DNA from: Streptococcus thoraltensis DSM 12221
Lineage (GTDB): Bacteria > Bacillota > Bacilli > Lactobacillales > Streptococcaceae
Assembly: GCF_000380145.1 (NCBI RefSeq)
Contig: NZ_KB904598.1
Coordinates: 5,035 to 69,034, forward strand
DNA: 64,000 bases
Direction of reading: 5' to 3'
The notes under the pieces are model-generated. The model was not told where the DNA came from, did no database searches, and was given only the letters and a program-made list of their open reading frames with translations. Of this stretch, positions 26,106-36,733 are shown piece after piece; within the stretch, counting starts at the first letter, position 1; each line of letters starts with the position of its first letter. Both the position numbers and the translations under genes were made by a program.

Positions 26106-27265
26106 TATCCAACCTTAATGGTAAATACTTTTAAGTAATTACTTCTTTCATCATTCTTATTTATTTTAAAATCACCAGGAAGTTGGTCTAGGGACAACAC
26201 TTGATAGGCTTGTCCTTCGAACCCTTTAGCAATCTGTTTTTGAAATTGCTCAACACTTAGATTTGAAGCATTAGTAGACAAAATCAAAATACCATTTGGA
26301 TTTAAAATATCAAGTGCCTTGTTGACTAAACGATGGTAGTCTTTTGAGACAGAAAAAGTTTGTTTCTTATTGCGGGCAAAGCTAGGCGGGTCAATCACAA
26401 CCACATCGTAAGTCAAATCATGTCTTTTTGCATAGCGATAGTAATCAAAAACATCCATAACCATGAGTTTATGATTTGCCAGATCAAGACCATTCGCTTC
26501 AAAATGAGCCTTTGAAAGTTCTACAGAGCGCTTAGCCAAATCAACAGAAGTTGTTTCTATTGCTCCACCCATCGCTGCAGCGACAGAAAATGCTGCTGTG
26601 TAGGAGAAAAGATTCAAAACGGACTTGCCTGTTGCTAAACCGTCAACCAAGCGTCCTCTAATATCATGTTGGTCTAGAAAGATGCCCGTCATCAAGCCAT
26701 CATTTAGAAAAACTTGGTATTTGACGTTATTTTCTAGCACTTCAAAGGTTTCAGGAGCTTCTTCTCCATAAAGATGTGCTGAGTGAGTTTCTGCACCTTT
26801 AAATCGGTATTTTTCATATGCTCCAACAAGCTCAGGGTAAACCGTTTTAAACGCTTCCACAACCATATCCTTTATACTGTAAACAAAAGCATTATACCAT
26901 GAAAAGACGACAAAGTCACCATATCTGTCGACGGTAAAACCACCAAAACCGTCTCCTTCTTGATTAAACAATCGATAGGCTGTGGTACTTGGGTCATCAA
27001 TGTAAGAAAGACGTGATTCTCTTGCCTTAGTAAATAAATTTTCAAAAAAAGCTTGAGTCAGTTCTGTGTCACCATCAGAGATGACCCAACCTAATCCCTT
27101 ATTTTGTTCTGATAAGTAGGCAGTTACTGTAAATTGACCAGACTTAGACACCAACTGCACCAAACCAGCTTCTGCTTTGGCAGTGGATAAATCATCTTTT
27201 TCTAATAGAACAATTCCCTTTTTAAGTTTTTTCTCAACTTGTGTGCTTAGTCGAAGTTTTTCCAT
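26105..27265 (-). CDS. Class I rRNA large-subunit methyltransferase, RlmI/YwbD-like
   Basis: This 386-residue enzyme has an N-terminal PUA-like part and a SAM-dependent methyltransferase domain with [20 protein letters not shown] near residue 217 and the catalytic-side motif [12 protein letters not shown] near residue 293. By family it makes m5C in 23S rRNA; the exact target is not known from sequence. It is coupled to aroD. Confidence 0.85.
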   Translation of the reverse strand: MEKLRLSTQVEKKLKKGIVLLEKDDLSTAKAEAGLVQLVSKSGQFTVTAYLSEQNKGLGWVISDGDTELTQAFFENLFTKARESRLSYIDDPSTTAYRLFNQEGDGFGGFTVDRYGDFVVFSWYNAFVYSIKDMVVEAFKTVYPELVGAYEKYRFKGAETHSAHLYGEEAPETFEVLENNVKYQVFLNDGLMTGIFLDQHDIRGRLVDGLATGKSVLNLFSYTAAFSVAAAMGGAIETTSVDLAKRSVELSKAHFEANGLDLANHKLMVMDVFDYYRYAKRHDLTYDVVVIDPPSFARNKKQTFSVSKDYHRLVNKALDILNPNGILILSTNASNLSVEQFQKQIAKGFEGQAYQVLSLDQLPGDFKINKNDERSNYLKVFTIKVG

Positions 27266-27411
27266 AAAGTCTATTATACCAAAATATCGTTCTTATGAAT
27301 AGCCAGAGATAACGAGAATCATTCCATCAAGTTCTTGAGCTTCAAAAAGATTAAACTGTGTTAGCATTTTCATAGTGAACTCTTGCTATATAGTGACATT
27401 ACACTACTCCG

Positions 27412-27623
27412 TACAGTCAAAGGAAATAACTTTCAGAACAAGGAACAAAAAAAGACGCGGGCAATACTTGATACTCAATGAAAATCAAAAGTAGACCCCG
27501 TTGACTTGATTTGATGAACTCCAGCTCTATCGGCATCGCCTAGTCTGCTTTTGATTTTCATTGAGCATGAGTAGAGCAAGTCGAAAGTGACCATGTATCA
27601 ACCTTAATTCAAAAGACGATATA
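27412..27623. repeat. RUP-like MITE with nested BOX-like element
   Basis: The outer ends are TACAGTCAAAGGAAATAACTT and TTAATTCAAAAGACGATATA. The inner segment 27471-27568 (ATACTCAATGAAAATCAAAA to TTTTCATTGAGCAT) is the BOX-like element. The outer halves are continuous across the insert when compared with the empty copy at 30753-30857. Confidence 0.6.
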
Positions 27624-27701
27624 AGGCTTTGGCCTTGCCTTAAAGCTAATAAAAGGAACCACCGTTACCTATCGTGGGGATTTATAAAAGGGGATAGCCC
27701 C

Positions 27702-27840
27702 CTGAAAATTTGATAATTTAGCGGAAAGACGGAGAATCATTAGACTTCTAGAAGCATTGTTATTTCAATACTTCTATTTTTTTATTTTTGACTGCAAAAA
27801 AGATTGGAGAAAAATGTACAGAATGAACTTTTTTCAATCT
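27702..27840 (-). repeat. Dispersed terminator-bearing repeat, copy 2
   Basis: It shares TGAAAATTTGATAATTT, TTATTTCAATACTT, TTTTTGACTGCAAA and AAAAAAGATTGGAG with copies 1 and 3. On the minus strand a stem GATTG...CAATC ends in TTTTTT. Unlike the other copies it is not immediately behind a gene 3' end. Confidence 0.5.
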
Positions 27841-27936
27841 GAAATCGTTACCTATCGTTTCGATTTTGCTTTTTGTGAACTTGGTAAAAAACGTTAGAAC
27901 TAATCGAGACAGCAGGAACGATTCAACAGCTTCTAT

Positions 27937-27966
27937 TTGTGACCTCTTTTTAATTTATGTTATAAT
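27937..27966 (+). promoter_or_regulatory. Predicted ltaS promoter
   Basis: TTGTGA (27937-27942), 18 bp, TATAAT (27961-27966), about 50 nt before the start codon. Confidence 0.6.
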
Positions 27967-28015
27967 GAAACTTGAGATTCTTTATTTAGGAAAATAAGCA
28001 AGGAACGAAACTGTT

Positions 28016-30181
28016 GTGAAAAAATTTATCAATACAATACTAACAGTGATGAGTACCCGCTTGGGGTTCGTCATTACTTTATTGTTTTTTTATTGGTTGA
28101 AAACCCTCTGGGCTTACAATATCGACTTTGTGCTTAACATTGAAAATTTTTACCAAATTTTTCTAACAATCATCAATCCGATTCCAGTTGGATTGCTTCT
28201 GATTGGTTTGGCACTCTACATTAAAAATACAAGATTATTTTACGCTATTACTTGGGTTATCTATTCACTATTGACAATCCTAGTCATTGCAAATGCCTTC
28301 TACTTCCGTGAATTCTCCGACTTTATTACGGTTTCTACAATGCTTGGAAGTAGTAAAGCGGCAGCTGGTTTAGGAGATTCCGCCCTTAATCTGGTTCGCA
28401 TTACAGATCTCGGCTATGTGGTTGACTTCATCTTACTCGGCTATCTCTTTTTCAAAAAGAAAATCACTAGAGATGATCGTCCTTTCAATAAGAGAGCTAG
28501 CTTTGCCGTGACTGCCTTGTCGGGATTATTCTTCTCAGCCAATTTATTCTTAGCTGAGATTGACCGACCAGAACTTCTATCTCGTGGTTTCTCTAACTTT
28601 TATCTCGTCAGGGCACTTGGACTTCCAGCTTTCTCCGTCTACAGTGGTAATCAAGCTTACCAAGCAGAAAAAGAGCGTAGCGGAGCTACAGCGGAGGAAC
28701 TAACTGCTGTCAAAGAGTATGTCAAAGAACAACAGACAGCTCCAAATCCTAATTATAACGGTATCGCCAAAGGGCGTAACGTTATTGTGATTCACTTAGA
28801 GAGCTTCCAACAGTTCTTGATTGACTACAAATTAAACGTTGATGGGCAAGAGCACGAGGTAACACCATTTATCAACTCACTTTACCATTCTAAAGAAACC
28901 TTTGCCTTTTCAAACTTCTTCCATCAGGTTAAGGCTGGTAAAACTTCTGATGCCGAGACACTCATGGAAAATTCTCTCTTTGGGTTAAATAGTGGGTCAT
29001 TCATGGTTAACTATGGTGGCGATAATACACAGTTTGCTGCTCCTAATATTTTGAAACAAAATGGCAACTATGACAGTGCCGTTTTCCACGGGAACGTTGG
29101 TACCTTCTGGAACCGTAACAATGCATACAAACAATGGGGATACAATTACTTCTTCGATGAATCTTATTTCCAAAAATTGACCAAAGCCAACTCTTTCCAA
29201 TACGGATTGAATGATAAGCATATGTTCTCAGATTCGATTAAGTATCTTGAGCATATGCAACAGCCTTTCTACACTAAATTCATCACTGTCACTAATCACT
29301 ACCCCTACACCAGCTTAGCTGGCGAAGAGGGGGAAAAAGGATTTCCACTAGCCCAAACAGATGATGAAACCATCAACGGTTACTTCTCCACCGCTAACTA
29401 TTTGGATTCTTCCTTGAAAGCCTTCTTTGACTACTTGAAAGCTACAGGTGTTTACGATAATTCTGTTATCGTGCTTTATGGAGATCACTACGGTATTTCT
29501 AATTCTCGTAACACAAGCCTTGCACCGCTACTCGGCAAAGACCCTGAAACTTGGTCAGAGTATGATAATGCTATGTTACAACGTGTTCCTTACATGATTC
29601 ATATTCCTGGTATGGATAAAGGATTTATCAGCGACACATATGGTGGTGAAGTTGATAACCTGCCAACCCTACTTCCATTGCTTGGTATCGATACTTCAAA
29701 TTATGTTCAGCTAGGTCAAAATCTCCTATCACCAGAGAATAAACAGACCGTTGCCTTCAGAACATCTGGTACTTATGTGACGCCTAAGTACACTAGCTAC
29801 GATGGTAAGTTATATAATACGCAAACTGGCGAATTAATCACAAATCCAGATGAAACAACTATGGAAGAAAATCAAAAAATCCGTGAAGAAGTTGCCCTAC
29901 AACTTAAGATGAGTGATGCCGTTCAAACTGGAGATTTGCTACGCTTTGACAAGGATAACAAGCTTAAGAAAGTTGATTCTGGTAAGGTTTCCTACATCGA
30001 CTCATTGAAGACGATGAAGTCTATTGAGAAAAAACTGGGTGACAAATCGACCAGCATTTATAGCGAACATGGCAACAAGTCAACACAAGATTTCTTTAAA
30101 GCTCCAAGTTATATGCAGCTAAATCCAGAAGAAACGGATACGTCACCCTCATCAGCAAGTTCTAGTTCAGAAAAAAGCTGA
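28016..30181 (+). CDS. ltaS: Lipoteichoic acid synthase LtaS-like sulfatase-fold membrane enzyme
   Basis: This 721-residue protein has five N-terminal membrane helices (about residues 12-200) and an extracellular sulfatase-fold domain. It builds the polyglycerol-phosphate chain of lipoteichoic acid from phosphatidylglycerol. Visible motifs are VIVIHLESFQ (metal Glu, near residue 258), GKTSDAE (nucleophile Thr, near residue 305), and LYGDHYGISN near residue 490. It starts at GTG with a weak AAGGAA site. An unusual tail of about 75 residues ends in a Ser-rich run (SSASSSSEKS). It is monocistronic, with its own promoter and terminator. Confidence 0.93.
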   Translation: MKKFINTILTVMSTRLGFVITLLFFYWLKTLWAYNIDFVLNIENFYQIFLTIINPIPVGLLLIGLALYIKNTRLFYAITWVIYSLLTILVIANAFYFREFSDFITVSTMLGSSKAAAGLGDSALNLVRITDLGYVVDFILLGYLFFKKKITRDDRPFNKRASFAVTALSGLFFSANLFLAEIDRPELLSRGFSNFYLVRALGLPAFSVYSGNQAYQAEKERSGATAEELTAVKEYVKEQQTAPNPNYNGIAKGRNVIVIHLESFQQFLIDYKLNVDGQEHEVTPFINSLYHSKETFAFSNFFHQVKAGKTSDAETLMENSLFGLNSGSFMVNYGGDNTQFAAPNILKQNGNYDSAVFHGNVGTFWNRNNAYKQWGYNYFFDESYFQKLTKANSFQYGLNDKHMFSDSIKYLEHMQQPFYTKFITVTNHYPYTSLAGEEGEKGFPLAQTDDETINGYFSTANYLDSSLKAFFDYLKATGVYDNSVIVLYGDHYGISNSRNTSLAPLLGKDPETWSEYDNAMLQRVPYMIHIPGMDKGFISDTYGGEVDNLPTLLPLLGIDTSNYVQLGQNLLSPENKQTVAFRTSGTYVTPKYTSYDGKLYNTQTGELITNPDETTMEENQKIREEVALQLKMSDAVQTGDLLRFDKDNKLKKVDSGKVSYIDSLKTMKSIEKKLGDKSTSIYSEHGNKSTQDFFKAPSYMQLNPEETDTSPSSASSSSEKS

Positions 30182-30191
30182 AAAAGAATAA

Positions 30192-30315
30192 TATAGTCCA
30201 AGGAATTAACTTTTAGATAAGGAACAGAAAAGACGCGGACAGTACTTAATTTTCATTAAGCATGAGTACGGCAAGTCGAAAGTGACCATATATCAAAGTT
30301 AAGTCAAAAGATTAT
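30192..30315. repeat. RUP-like MITE with a deleted BOX-like remnant
   Basis: Outer ends TATAGTCCAAGGAATTAACTT and AAGTCAAAAGATTATA match the other copies. The centre reads TTAATTTTCATTAAGCATGAG, a short relic of the right end of a BOX-like insert. It begins 11 nt after the ltaS stop. Confidence 0.55.
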
Positions 30316-30354
30316 ACAATTTCAAATGTAGTGACCCAAAAGGTTAAACTTTAT

Positions 30355-30388
30355 TAGCGAGATAGTTTCGGCTACTCGCTATTTTTTA
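30355..30388 (+). terminator. Terminator downstream of ltaS
   Basis: TAGCGAG pairs with CTCGCTA around TAGTTTCGGCTA, followed by TTTTTTAT. Confidence 0.75.
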
Positions 30389-30501
30389 TGCAGTTTTTAT
30401 AGTTATCTGAAATAAGAGGGGATAAAAAGATTCTCATCTTACACTCATCCAAAATCAAAAACTAACTTTCTGTAACCATTGTCTGTTGACGGTGGTTTTT
30501 A

Positions 30502-30605
30502 ATACTCTTAAAAAATCAAAAGCAGACCTTATTAACATGATTTGATAAACTTTAGTTCTATCTGTATCGGCGTTGCCTAGTTTGTTTTTGATTTTCATTG
30601 AGTAT
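30502..30605. repeat. Stand-alone BOX-like element, second copy
   Basis: ATACTCTTAAAAAATCAAAA at the left and TTTTTGATTTTCATTGAGTA at the right enclose a centre with TTCTATCTGTATCGG and GCCTAGT, as in the copy at 25008. Confidence 0.6.
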
Positions 30606-30649
30606 TAAAAATTCTTTACTATCTACTTCTATGGGGTTGATAAGACTAT

Positions 30650-30706
30650 AAAAAACGAACAAGATGTTGTTCTGTTAGACAGAATTCTATCTTGTTCGTT
30701 TTTTTA
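30650..30706. terminator. Long A/T-flanked hairpin between convergent ltaS and osmC-like genes
   Basis: AAAAAACGAACAAGAT and ATCTTGTTCGTTTTTT form a 16-bp perfect stem, usable in both directions. Confidence 0.75.
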
Positions 30707-30752
30707 TATTTTTTTGTCAGACTTTTGTCCTAGACACCTCAACTTATTCCAG

Positions 30753-30857
30753 TATAGCCAAAGCAATTAACTTTCAGACAAGGAACTGGGACGCAGAGAG
30801 TACTTGAGTACGGCAAGTCGAAAGTAGTGACGGAACAAAGTTAGGTCAAAAGATATA
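30753..30857. repeat. RUP-like MITE, empty copy
   Basis: TATAGCCAAAGCAATTAACTT opens the element and TTAGGTCAAAAGATATA closes it; the centre reads GAGTACTTGAGTACGGC. It is about 105 bp and serves as the unoccupied reference for the nested copies. Confidence 0.6.
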
Positions 30858-31089
30858 AAATCAAATTGACACAGTGCTTGATTGTCTTGACGTTAACTTT
30901 TTCAGCTCCAAAGGTAAGATCATCACCCATGCGGGGAAGGGGAATAAAATCATCTGTCAGGATATTTTAGCCTAGAAACCAGAGAGTGAAGTCTATTTTT
31001 TCTCTGTTAGAGTGCTTTCCCACTCCCATGCATTATCGCTCAGTATTTCTGGGAGTAACCACACTTGTAGATAGTCTAAGTAACTAAGG

Positions 31090-31479
31090 TTAAAATTGGA
31101 TGTCATGATTTTCCACCAAGCTGATATTGTAAGTCAAGTCGTCTCGAAGAATTCTTTTAACACGACATTGTTCATCTATATAGGCTAAAATTTCTCCAAT
31201 TATCTTATCATCTAAGCTACGATCAATACCTATAAGCACCTTGAAGTTACCCTCATCATAAGACGAATCAACTAGACTGGCAACTACTGTTTCTTGATGA
31301 AAACGAGCAAAATATCCTTGAACACACATGGTCACACATGAAGCTAGTGCAATATTAACTAAGCTCATCGGCGTCTCACCATCTTTAGGGAAACCAAAGA
31401 GCTCAATAGGAGCACCGTAGCCTTCTGATACTGAATGATAAAGCTTATCGCCTTTTACTTTAGTTTGGTAATTTGCCAT
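31090..31479 (-). CDS. OsmC/Ohr family protein
   Basis: This 129-residue OsmC-fold protein is probably a thiol peroxidase for organic peroxides. The two family cysteines are in NIALASCVTMCVQGYF (near residue 48) and DEQCRVKRIL (near residue 106). It follows cdd by one base, so the two form a small operon. Confidence 0.85.
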   Translation of the reverse strand: MANYQTKVKGDKLYHSVSEGYGAPIELFGFPKDGETPMSLVNIALASCVTMCVQGYFARFHQETVVASLVDSSYDEGNFKVLIGIDRSLDDKIIGEILAYIDEQCRVKRILRDDLTYNISLVENHDIQF

Positions 31480-31480
31480 G

Positions 31481-31933
31481 CTAATGATCCTCTCGATTTT
31501 CTTCCCACTGCACTTGTCTTTCAGTTCCCCACCACAAGGGCATTAGTTCCTCTAAAGTCACTATCTCTCTTGTCTCAAAATCAACCATGATTTCGGTGTT
31601 ACTATTTTCTAAAGAACACTGCATTAAAAATTCTCTACATGCGCCACATGGCATCCCACTTGAGCCACCATAGGGCGGCTTGTCACGAAAGGCCAAAATA
31701 CGTTTGGCGATGACCTGTCCTGATTCTTGGTACATGTTAAACATCGCTGCCCGTTCAGCACATAAATGAAAAACACCTGAAGCTGCTTCTAGACAAAAAC
31801 CAGTGTAAATTTTGCCATCTGCTCCTTCTATCGCCGCAACGACATGATTGGCATAGACAAAGTCAGATAATTCTCTTGGTTTGTATAAGTCCTTGGCAGA
31901 TTCATATAGTTTATCCCAAATGTCCATATCCAT
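31481..31933 (-). CDS. cdd: Cytidine deaminase
   Basis: This protein of about 150 residues deaminates cytidine and deoxycytidine. It has the zinc motifs HLCAERAAMFN (HxE, near residue 75) and PCGACREFL (PCxxC, near residue 110). I start at ATG 31933 rather than the TTG just upstream. The substrate-side FxVGA motif is partly altered (VAAIEGADGKIYTGF), as seen in diverged Cdd proteins. Confidence 0.88.
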   Translation of the reverse strand: MDMDIWDKLYESAKDLYKPRELSDFVYANHVVAAIEGADGKIYTGFCLEAASGVFHLCAERAAMFNMYQESGQVIAKRILAFRDKPPYGGSSGMPCGACREFLMQCSLENSNTEIMVDFETREIVTLEELMPLWWGTERQVQWEENREDH

Positions 31934-31987
31934 CAACCACTTTCTATTAGTTATATAGAAGTCATCTTTATCCTATAGTTGTAGTTA

Positions 31988-34393
31988 CTATCGAATTTCT
32001 GCACCAACATTTTCAGTTAGAGCTTTTGTGATTTTGTTCATGTACTTAGCCACTTCTTCATCCGTTAGATTATCGTTAGGATTTTGGAAAGTAAGGTTGT
32101 AAGCCATAGATTTCTTACCAGTTTCAATGTTACTACCGGCATAAACGTCAAAGAGTTTGATAGCTGTTAGGCGTTTAACACCAGCGTTCTCAATAGCATC
32201 AACAATTTCTTGATGGCTTGTTTCTTGGTTCAATAGCAAAGCAATATCTCGAGAAACGGCAGGGTATTTTGTGATGTCTTTAAAGACTAAATCGTTTGTC
32301 AATGCTGCTTCAATAGCCGTCAAATTAAGCTCTGCTACATAAGTTTCTGGAATATCAAAATCTTTAGCAGTCTGTGGATGCACCTGCCCAACAAAACCAA
32401 GTTTTTCATCATTCAAGACGACGGCTGCTGTACGACCCGGGTGCATATTAGCCATGTTTTTCTCTGCCACATAGGTCACATCCAAATCAAGATGCGCAAA
32501 AATAACTTCAATGATTCCTTTGGCATAGAAAAAATCTACCGGAGTCGCTGCTGTTTGGAAATCTTTCTCCGCAACAAGACCAGTCAAGGTCATGGCAAAG
32601 GTGTTAACTTCATTTGGAAGTTCTTCTTGTGGATTTCCAGGTTGTTCAAAAACTTTACCGATTTCATAAAGTGCAAGATTTTTGTTCTTACGAGCCACGT
32701 TATAAGCAACAATATCTAGCATACCTGATGTCATGTTTTGACGAAGGGCAGAGCGTTCCACAGTCATTGGCCACATGAGTTCTGTCAAATGGCTAGGATT
32801 GGCATTGAATGCTGTCGCTTTTTCAGGCGTTGTCAAAGCGTAGGAAATCACTTCTGTTAAGCCAGCTCCTTCTGCCAATGTCTTCACTTTGCGGCGCAAT
32901 TTCTGAGTAGCCGTCAAGGCACCTGCAGTACCAGCCGCTTCTGGAAGAGTTGTTGGTAATTTGTCATAGCCATAGATACGGGCAATTTCTTCAACCAAAT
33001 CAGCTTGGATGCTGATGTCCCAACGGCGACGAGGAACTGCTACAGTGAATTTTTCTGCTGACCCTGATAAACCAAAACCAAGTTTAGCAAAGACATTTTC
33101 AATATCTGAATATGACAATTCCGTTCCCAAGCGAACATTGACATAGTCCAAACTTGTTGAAACTTCAACTGAATCAGTTGGTACAGAACCCGCCTGAACA
33201 CGACCCGCTAAGACTGTACCATTGGCTAATTCTTCAAGCATGGCTGCTGCAAAATCAAGTGCTTCGGTCACAGTCTCAAAGTTGATTCCTTTTTCAAAAC
33301 GAGATGAACTCTCGGAACGGAGATTTAAACGAGCTGATGTCTTACGGATGGACTTCCCATCAAAAACAGCCGCTTCTAGAACAACAGTCTTAGAAGAATT
33401 GTCAATCTCAGTATCTTTACCACCCATAACACCAGCAAGGGCAACTGGTTTATCAGCCACTGTGATAACAATGTCATCAGCTGTCAATTCACGTTCTTCA
33501 CCATCAAGAGTCACTAATTTTTCACCAGCACGCGCATCGCGAGCAACGATTTGGTTAGCTTGGAACTTATCCAAGTCAAAGGCGTGCATGGGTTGTCCAA
33601 AGTAGAGAAGAATATAGTTGGTAACATCAACTACATTGTTGATTGGACGGATTCCTGCATTCATGAGGAGATTTTGCAACCACTGTGGACTTGGTGCCAC
33701 TGTTACGTTTTCAACCACACGGCTGGCGTAAGTCATGACCTTGTCAGATGTGATGGCTACATCGATGACATCTTTAGTTGCTTTAGAAGTTTCGGTCACT
33801 GATTTCTCTGGAAAAGTCACACTTTTACCATAAATGGCAGCCACTTCATGGGCAACACCACGCATTGAAAGGGCGTCAGCGCGGTTTGGTGTGATAGAAA
33901 GTTCGATGATTTCATCGTCTAGATCCAGATATGGAAAAATGCTATCGCCTGGAACTGCATCTTCTGGGAGAATTTGAATACCATCCGAAAATTCTTTTGG
34001 AATAATGGATTCAGGTAAGCCCAACTCTTGAAGCGAACAAATCATTCCAAGAGATTCCATCCCACGGATTTTTCCTTTTTTAATCTTGTAATTATCCGCA
34101 ATACGTGCACCCGGTACAGCCACAATAACTTTGATCCCTGCGGTAACATTTGGCGCACCACAGACGATTTGACGCGGTTCATCGTCTCCTGTATCCACTT
34201 GGCATAGGTGCAAGTGTGTTTCTGGAACATCTTCACATGTGAGGACATGCCCAACCACTAATTTTGACAGACCTTCAGCAGGCGTTTCTACGCCTTCAAC
34301 CTCAATACCTGTCGTTGACATTTTTTCAGCTAATTCAGAAGATGGCACATCGATGTCCACCAATTCCTTAAGCCATTTATAAGAAACTAACAT
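31988..34393 (-). CDS. pheT: Phenylalanine--tRNA ligase beta subunit
   Basis: About 801 residues from ATG 34393 ([16 protein letters not shown], the conserved beginning); a TTG 33 bp upstream is possible but would add an unusual extension. It has a tRNA-binding domain (residues 40-150), B3/4 editing domain (about 200-400), B5 (about 410-480), the catalytic-like core, and a C-terminal ferredoxin-fold anticodon domain ([12 protein letters not shown]). It joins PheS as an alpha2-beta2 enzyme. A GNAT gene separates it from pheS. Confidence 0.96.
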   Translation of the reverse strand: MLVSYKWLKELVDIDVPSSELAEKMSTTGIEVEGVETPAEGLSKLVVGHVLTCEDVPETHLHLCQVDTGDDEPRQIVCGAPNVTAGIKVIVAVPGARIADNYKIKKGKIRGMESLGMICSLQELGLPESIIPKEFSDGIQILPEDAVPGDSIFPYLDLDDEIIELSITPNRADALSMRGVAHEVAAIYGKSVTFPEKSVTETSKATKDVIDVAITSDKVMTYASRVVENVTVAPSPQWLQNLLMNAGIRPINNVVDVTNYILLYFGQPMHAFDLDKFQANQIVARDARAGEKLVTLDGEERELTADDIVITVADKPVALAGVMGGKDTEIDNSSKTVVLEAAVFDGKSIRKTSARLNLRSESSSRFEKGINFETVTEALDFAAAMLEELANGTVLAGRVQAGSVPTDSVEVSTSLDYVNVRLGTELSYSDIENVFAKLGFGLSGSAEKFTVAVPRRRWDISIQADLVEEIARIYGYDKLPTTLPEAAGTAGALTATQKLRRKVKTLAEGAGLTEVISYALTTPEKATAFNANPSHLTELMWPMTVERSALRQNMTSGMLDIVAYNVARKNKNLALYEIGKVFEQPGNPQEELPNEVNTFAMTLTGLVAEKDFQTAATPVDFFYAKGIIEVIFAHLDLDVTYVAEKNMANMHPGRTAAVVLNDEKLGFVGQVHPQTAKDFDIPETYVAELNLTAIEAALTNDLVFKDITKYPAVSRDIALLLNQETSHQEIVDAIENAGVKRLTAIKLFDVYAGSNIETGKKSMAYNLTFQNPNDNLTDEEVAKYMNKITKALTENVGAEIR

Positions 34394-34611
34394 AATTAAG
34401 CTATTTTGGGACTCTTTTTTCAACAATTCTTTGAGAATTCATCTGCCTAACTTCTTGACATTAAGCAGACGAGTTTGCCAAAAGATGGAATCCCTTGCTC
34501 GGTTAAATCTAACCAAACATTCCTTTCGTTTTTGATTTTAACATTGAAGATTTATAGAAAGCTTTTCCTATCTGCTTCAAATTTCATGTTATTGTCACCT
34601 TAACCAGCGAC

Positions 34612-35136
34612 TTATTTCAATCGTTTTCTTAACAACCAATCCGTATCAACCTTGTTTTCAGACACAACAAAATCATGCTCTGCGAACTTTTCAAAACCAT
34701 ATTTAGCATAGAATTTTTGAGCCTTGAAATTATGCTCCCAGACACCTAACCAGACCCACTCGAAGTCAGCTGCTTTAGCCATATCCAAAGCCAGTTCGAA
34801 CAATGTTTTTCCCAAACCATAACCTTGAAAAGCTTTGAGAATGTAAATGCGTTGGATTTCAAACGCATTATCCAACTCCTGCTCCGTCTGCTGTGAACCC
34901 CAGTTGACCTTGAGATAACCAGCTAGCTCGTCATCAACATAAACAAAGCGGTGGTCAGATTCATCAGATGATAACTCTGCTTTTAAGACGTCGGGATGAT
35001 AATCCTTATTGAAAAAGGCTTGTAATTGTTCTTCTGTCGTATCGTGCCCAAAGGTTTCTCTATAGGTATCCATCGCAAGTTGACGAAGAGTGTCTACTTG
35101 ATGGGGTAAGATTGGTTCTATTTTAATATTAGACAT
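34612..35136 (-). CDS. GNAT family N-acetyltransferase
   Basis: The start at ATG 35136 (MSNIKIEPILPHQVDTL) has AAAGGAAG six bases upstream; a GTG two codons earlier overlaps that site and is less likely. The acetyl-CoA motif is QGYGLGKTLFELAL near residue 108, followed by GVWEHNFKAQKFYAKYGFEK, typical of GNATs. The substrate is unknown. It lies between pheS and pheT, an arrangement known in streptococci. Confidence 0.85.
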   Translation of the reverse strand: MSNIKIEPILPHQVDTLRQLAMDTYRETFGHDTTEEQLQAFFNKDYHPDVLKAELSSDESDHRFVYVDDELAGYLKVNWGSQQTEQELDNAFEIQRIYILKAFQGYGLGKTLFELALDMAKAADFEWVWLGVWEHNFKAQKFYAKYGFEKFAEHDFVVSENKVDTDWLLRKRLK

Positions 35137-35224
35137 AGCCACTTCCTTTACTTAACTACGGCTCTATTAGAAAGCTAAGTAGGCTTTCTTCTGTATCAAT
35201 CATTTCTTAAAAATATCGATACGT

Positions 35225-36271
35225 TTAGCTTTTAAATTGTTCAGAGAAACGCGCATCCCCTTGGTAGAAACCACGAATATCATTGATACCATAACGAAGC
35301 ATGGCTACACGCTCTTGACCCAAACCAAAGGCAAAACCAGAATATTTCTCTGAATCAACCCCAGACATTTCAAGAACACTTGGGTGAACCATACCGGCAC
35401 CAAGAATTTCAATCCAACCCGTTTTCTTACAAACGTTACAACCTTCACCACCACACTTGAAGCAAGAAACATCAACCTCAACAGATGGCTCTGTAAATGG
35501 AAAGTATGATGGGCGAAGACGAATCTTTCGGTCAGCACCAAACATCTTTTGACTGATTAATTCAAGCGTTCCTTTGAGGTCAGCCATTGAAATATTTTCC
35601 CCAACAACAAGTCCTTCAATTTGATGAAACTGGTGTGAGTGAGTAGCATCATCTGTATCGCGACGGAAAACTCGTCCTGGAGAGATCATTTTAAGTGGCC
35701 CTTGACTGAAGTCATGAGCATCCATCGTACGTGCTTGAACTGGACTAGTGTGCGTACGAAGCAAGATTTCTTCTGTAATATAGAAAGTATCTTGCATATC
35801 ACGGGCGGGGTGATCTTTTGGCAAATTCATGCGTTCAAAGTTGTAGTAATCTTTCTCAACTTCGTAACCATCCACAACTTGATACCCCATACCGATGAAA
35901 ATATCTTCAATTTCCTCGCTGGTTTGTGTCAAGACATGGCGGTTGCCAAGTGACATTTGGCGACCGGGTAGGGTAACATCAAGGCTTTCCGACTCAAGTT
36001 GTGCCTTTATTTTGGCTGCTTGAACGATTTCAGCTTGTTCTTCAAAAGCTTTTGTCAAGACATCACGAACTTCGTTGACTTGTTTACCCACGACAGGTTT
36101 CAAGTCATTTGATAAATCCTTAAGCCCTTTAAGTAACTCCGTCAAAGAGCCTTTTTTCCCAAGAACTTGCACACGCAAGTCCTGTAATTCTTTTGAATGT
36201 TCTCCATTCAATTCTTTCAATCTAGCCTGCGTTGAGTTTTTCAACTCTTCTAATTTAGCTTGTAAATCCAT
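35225..36271 (-). CDS. pheS: Phenylalanine--tRNA ligase alpha subunit
   Basis: 348 residues with an N-terminal coiled coil (residues 1-85) that holds the tRNA and a class II catalytic core. Motif 2 is [20 protein letters not shown] and motif 3 is [18 protein letters not shown] near residue 315. A four-cysteine cluster ([17 protein letters not shown], near residue 270) is visible. Expression is probably controlled by the T-box leader upstream. Confidence 0.97.
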   Translation of the reverse strand: MDLQAKLEELKNSTQARLKELNGEHSKELQDLRVQVLGKKGSLTELLKGLKDLSNDLKPVVGKQVNEVRDVLTKAFEEQAEIVQAAKIKAQLESESLDVTLPGRQMSLGNRHVLTQTSEEIEDIFIGMGYQVVDGYEVEKDYYNFERMNLPKDHPARDMQDTFYITEEILLRTHTSPVQARTMDAHDFSQGPLKMISPGRVFRRDTDDATHSHQFHQIEGLVVGENISMADLKGTLELISQKMFGADRKIRLRPSYFPFTEPSVEVDVSCFKCGGEGCNVCKKTGWIEILGAGMVHPSVLEMSGVDSEKYSGFAFGLGQERVAMLRYGINDIRGFYQGDARFSEQFKS

Positions 36272-36449
36272 AAGTTAAGATACTTCGAGCTTTCGATAGT
36301 AAGGGATAAACGAGTCCACTATGAGACCGCTTCACCCTCACCTTTTGAGCTCTTGTTCAATTGCAGTCACTCAATGACTGTAACCAAATCTTCCTTTCAT
36401 CAGTAATTAAGTGGTTAAATGAATCCTTACTTAAGGCAATCTTCCAATA

Positions 36450-36660
36450 CAAAAAACGTGCCAAAACTCCCTTAACGGAGCGTTGACACGCGGTACCATC
36501 CGATTTTTATCTACCTTGGTAGACCTTAATTCTATTGTCCTTAATATGAGTGAATTCGTCCTATTTCACTTTAGAAGAGTTCCAGTCGTGCTCTTCATTC
36601 CCTGGCAAGTTTCCTAAGATTACTAGTCTCACAGACACGTATTCAATTACTAACAGTGTA
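36450..36660 (-). promoter_or_regulatory. T-box leader (tRNA-Phe responsive) upstream of pheS
   Basis: On the minus strand the T-box core GGATGGTACCGCG lies at 36501-36489. It is followed by the competing terminator ACGCTCC-GTTAA-GGGAGT and CGTGTC/GGCACG with TTTTTTG ending at 36450. The upstream part has Stem I like hairpins (GAAGAGCACGACTGGAACTCTTC region); TTC near 36575 is a plausible Phe specifier. Low charged tRNA-Phe would promote antitermination. The 5' limit is approximate. Confidence 0.85.
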
Positions 36661-36733
36661 TCAAAAAACTGGCGCTTAAACAAGTACCAGTCTCTGAATC
36701 AATCACTAAATATCATTTGAAAGTGATAATGCC

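Noticed and set aside
34394-34426. TTG start giving an 11-residue extension of PheT
   Set aside because: PheT proteins begin at MLVSYKWLK; the extension is AT-rich and has no convincing ribosome site.
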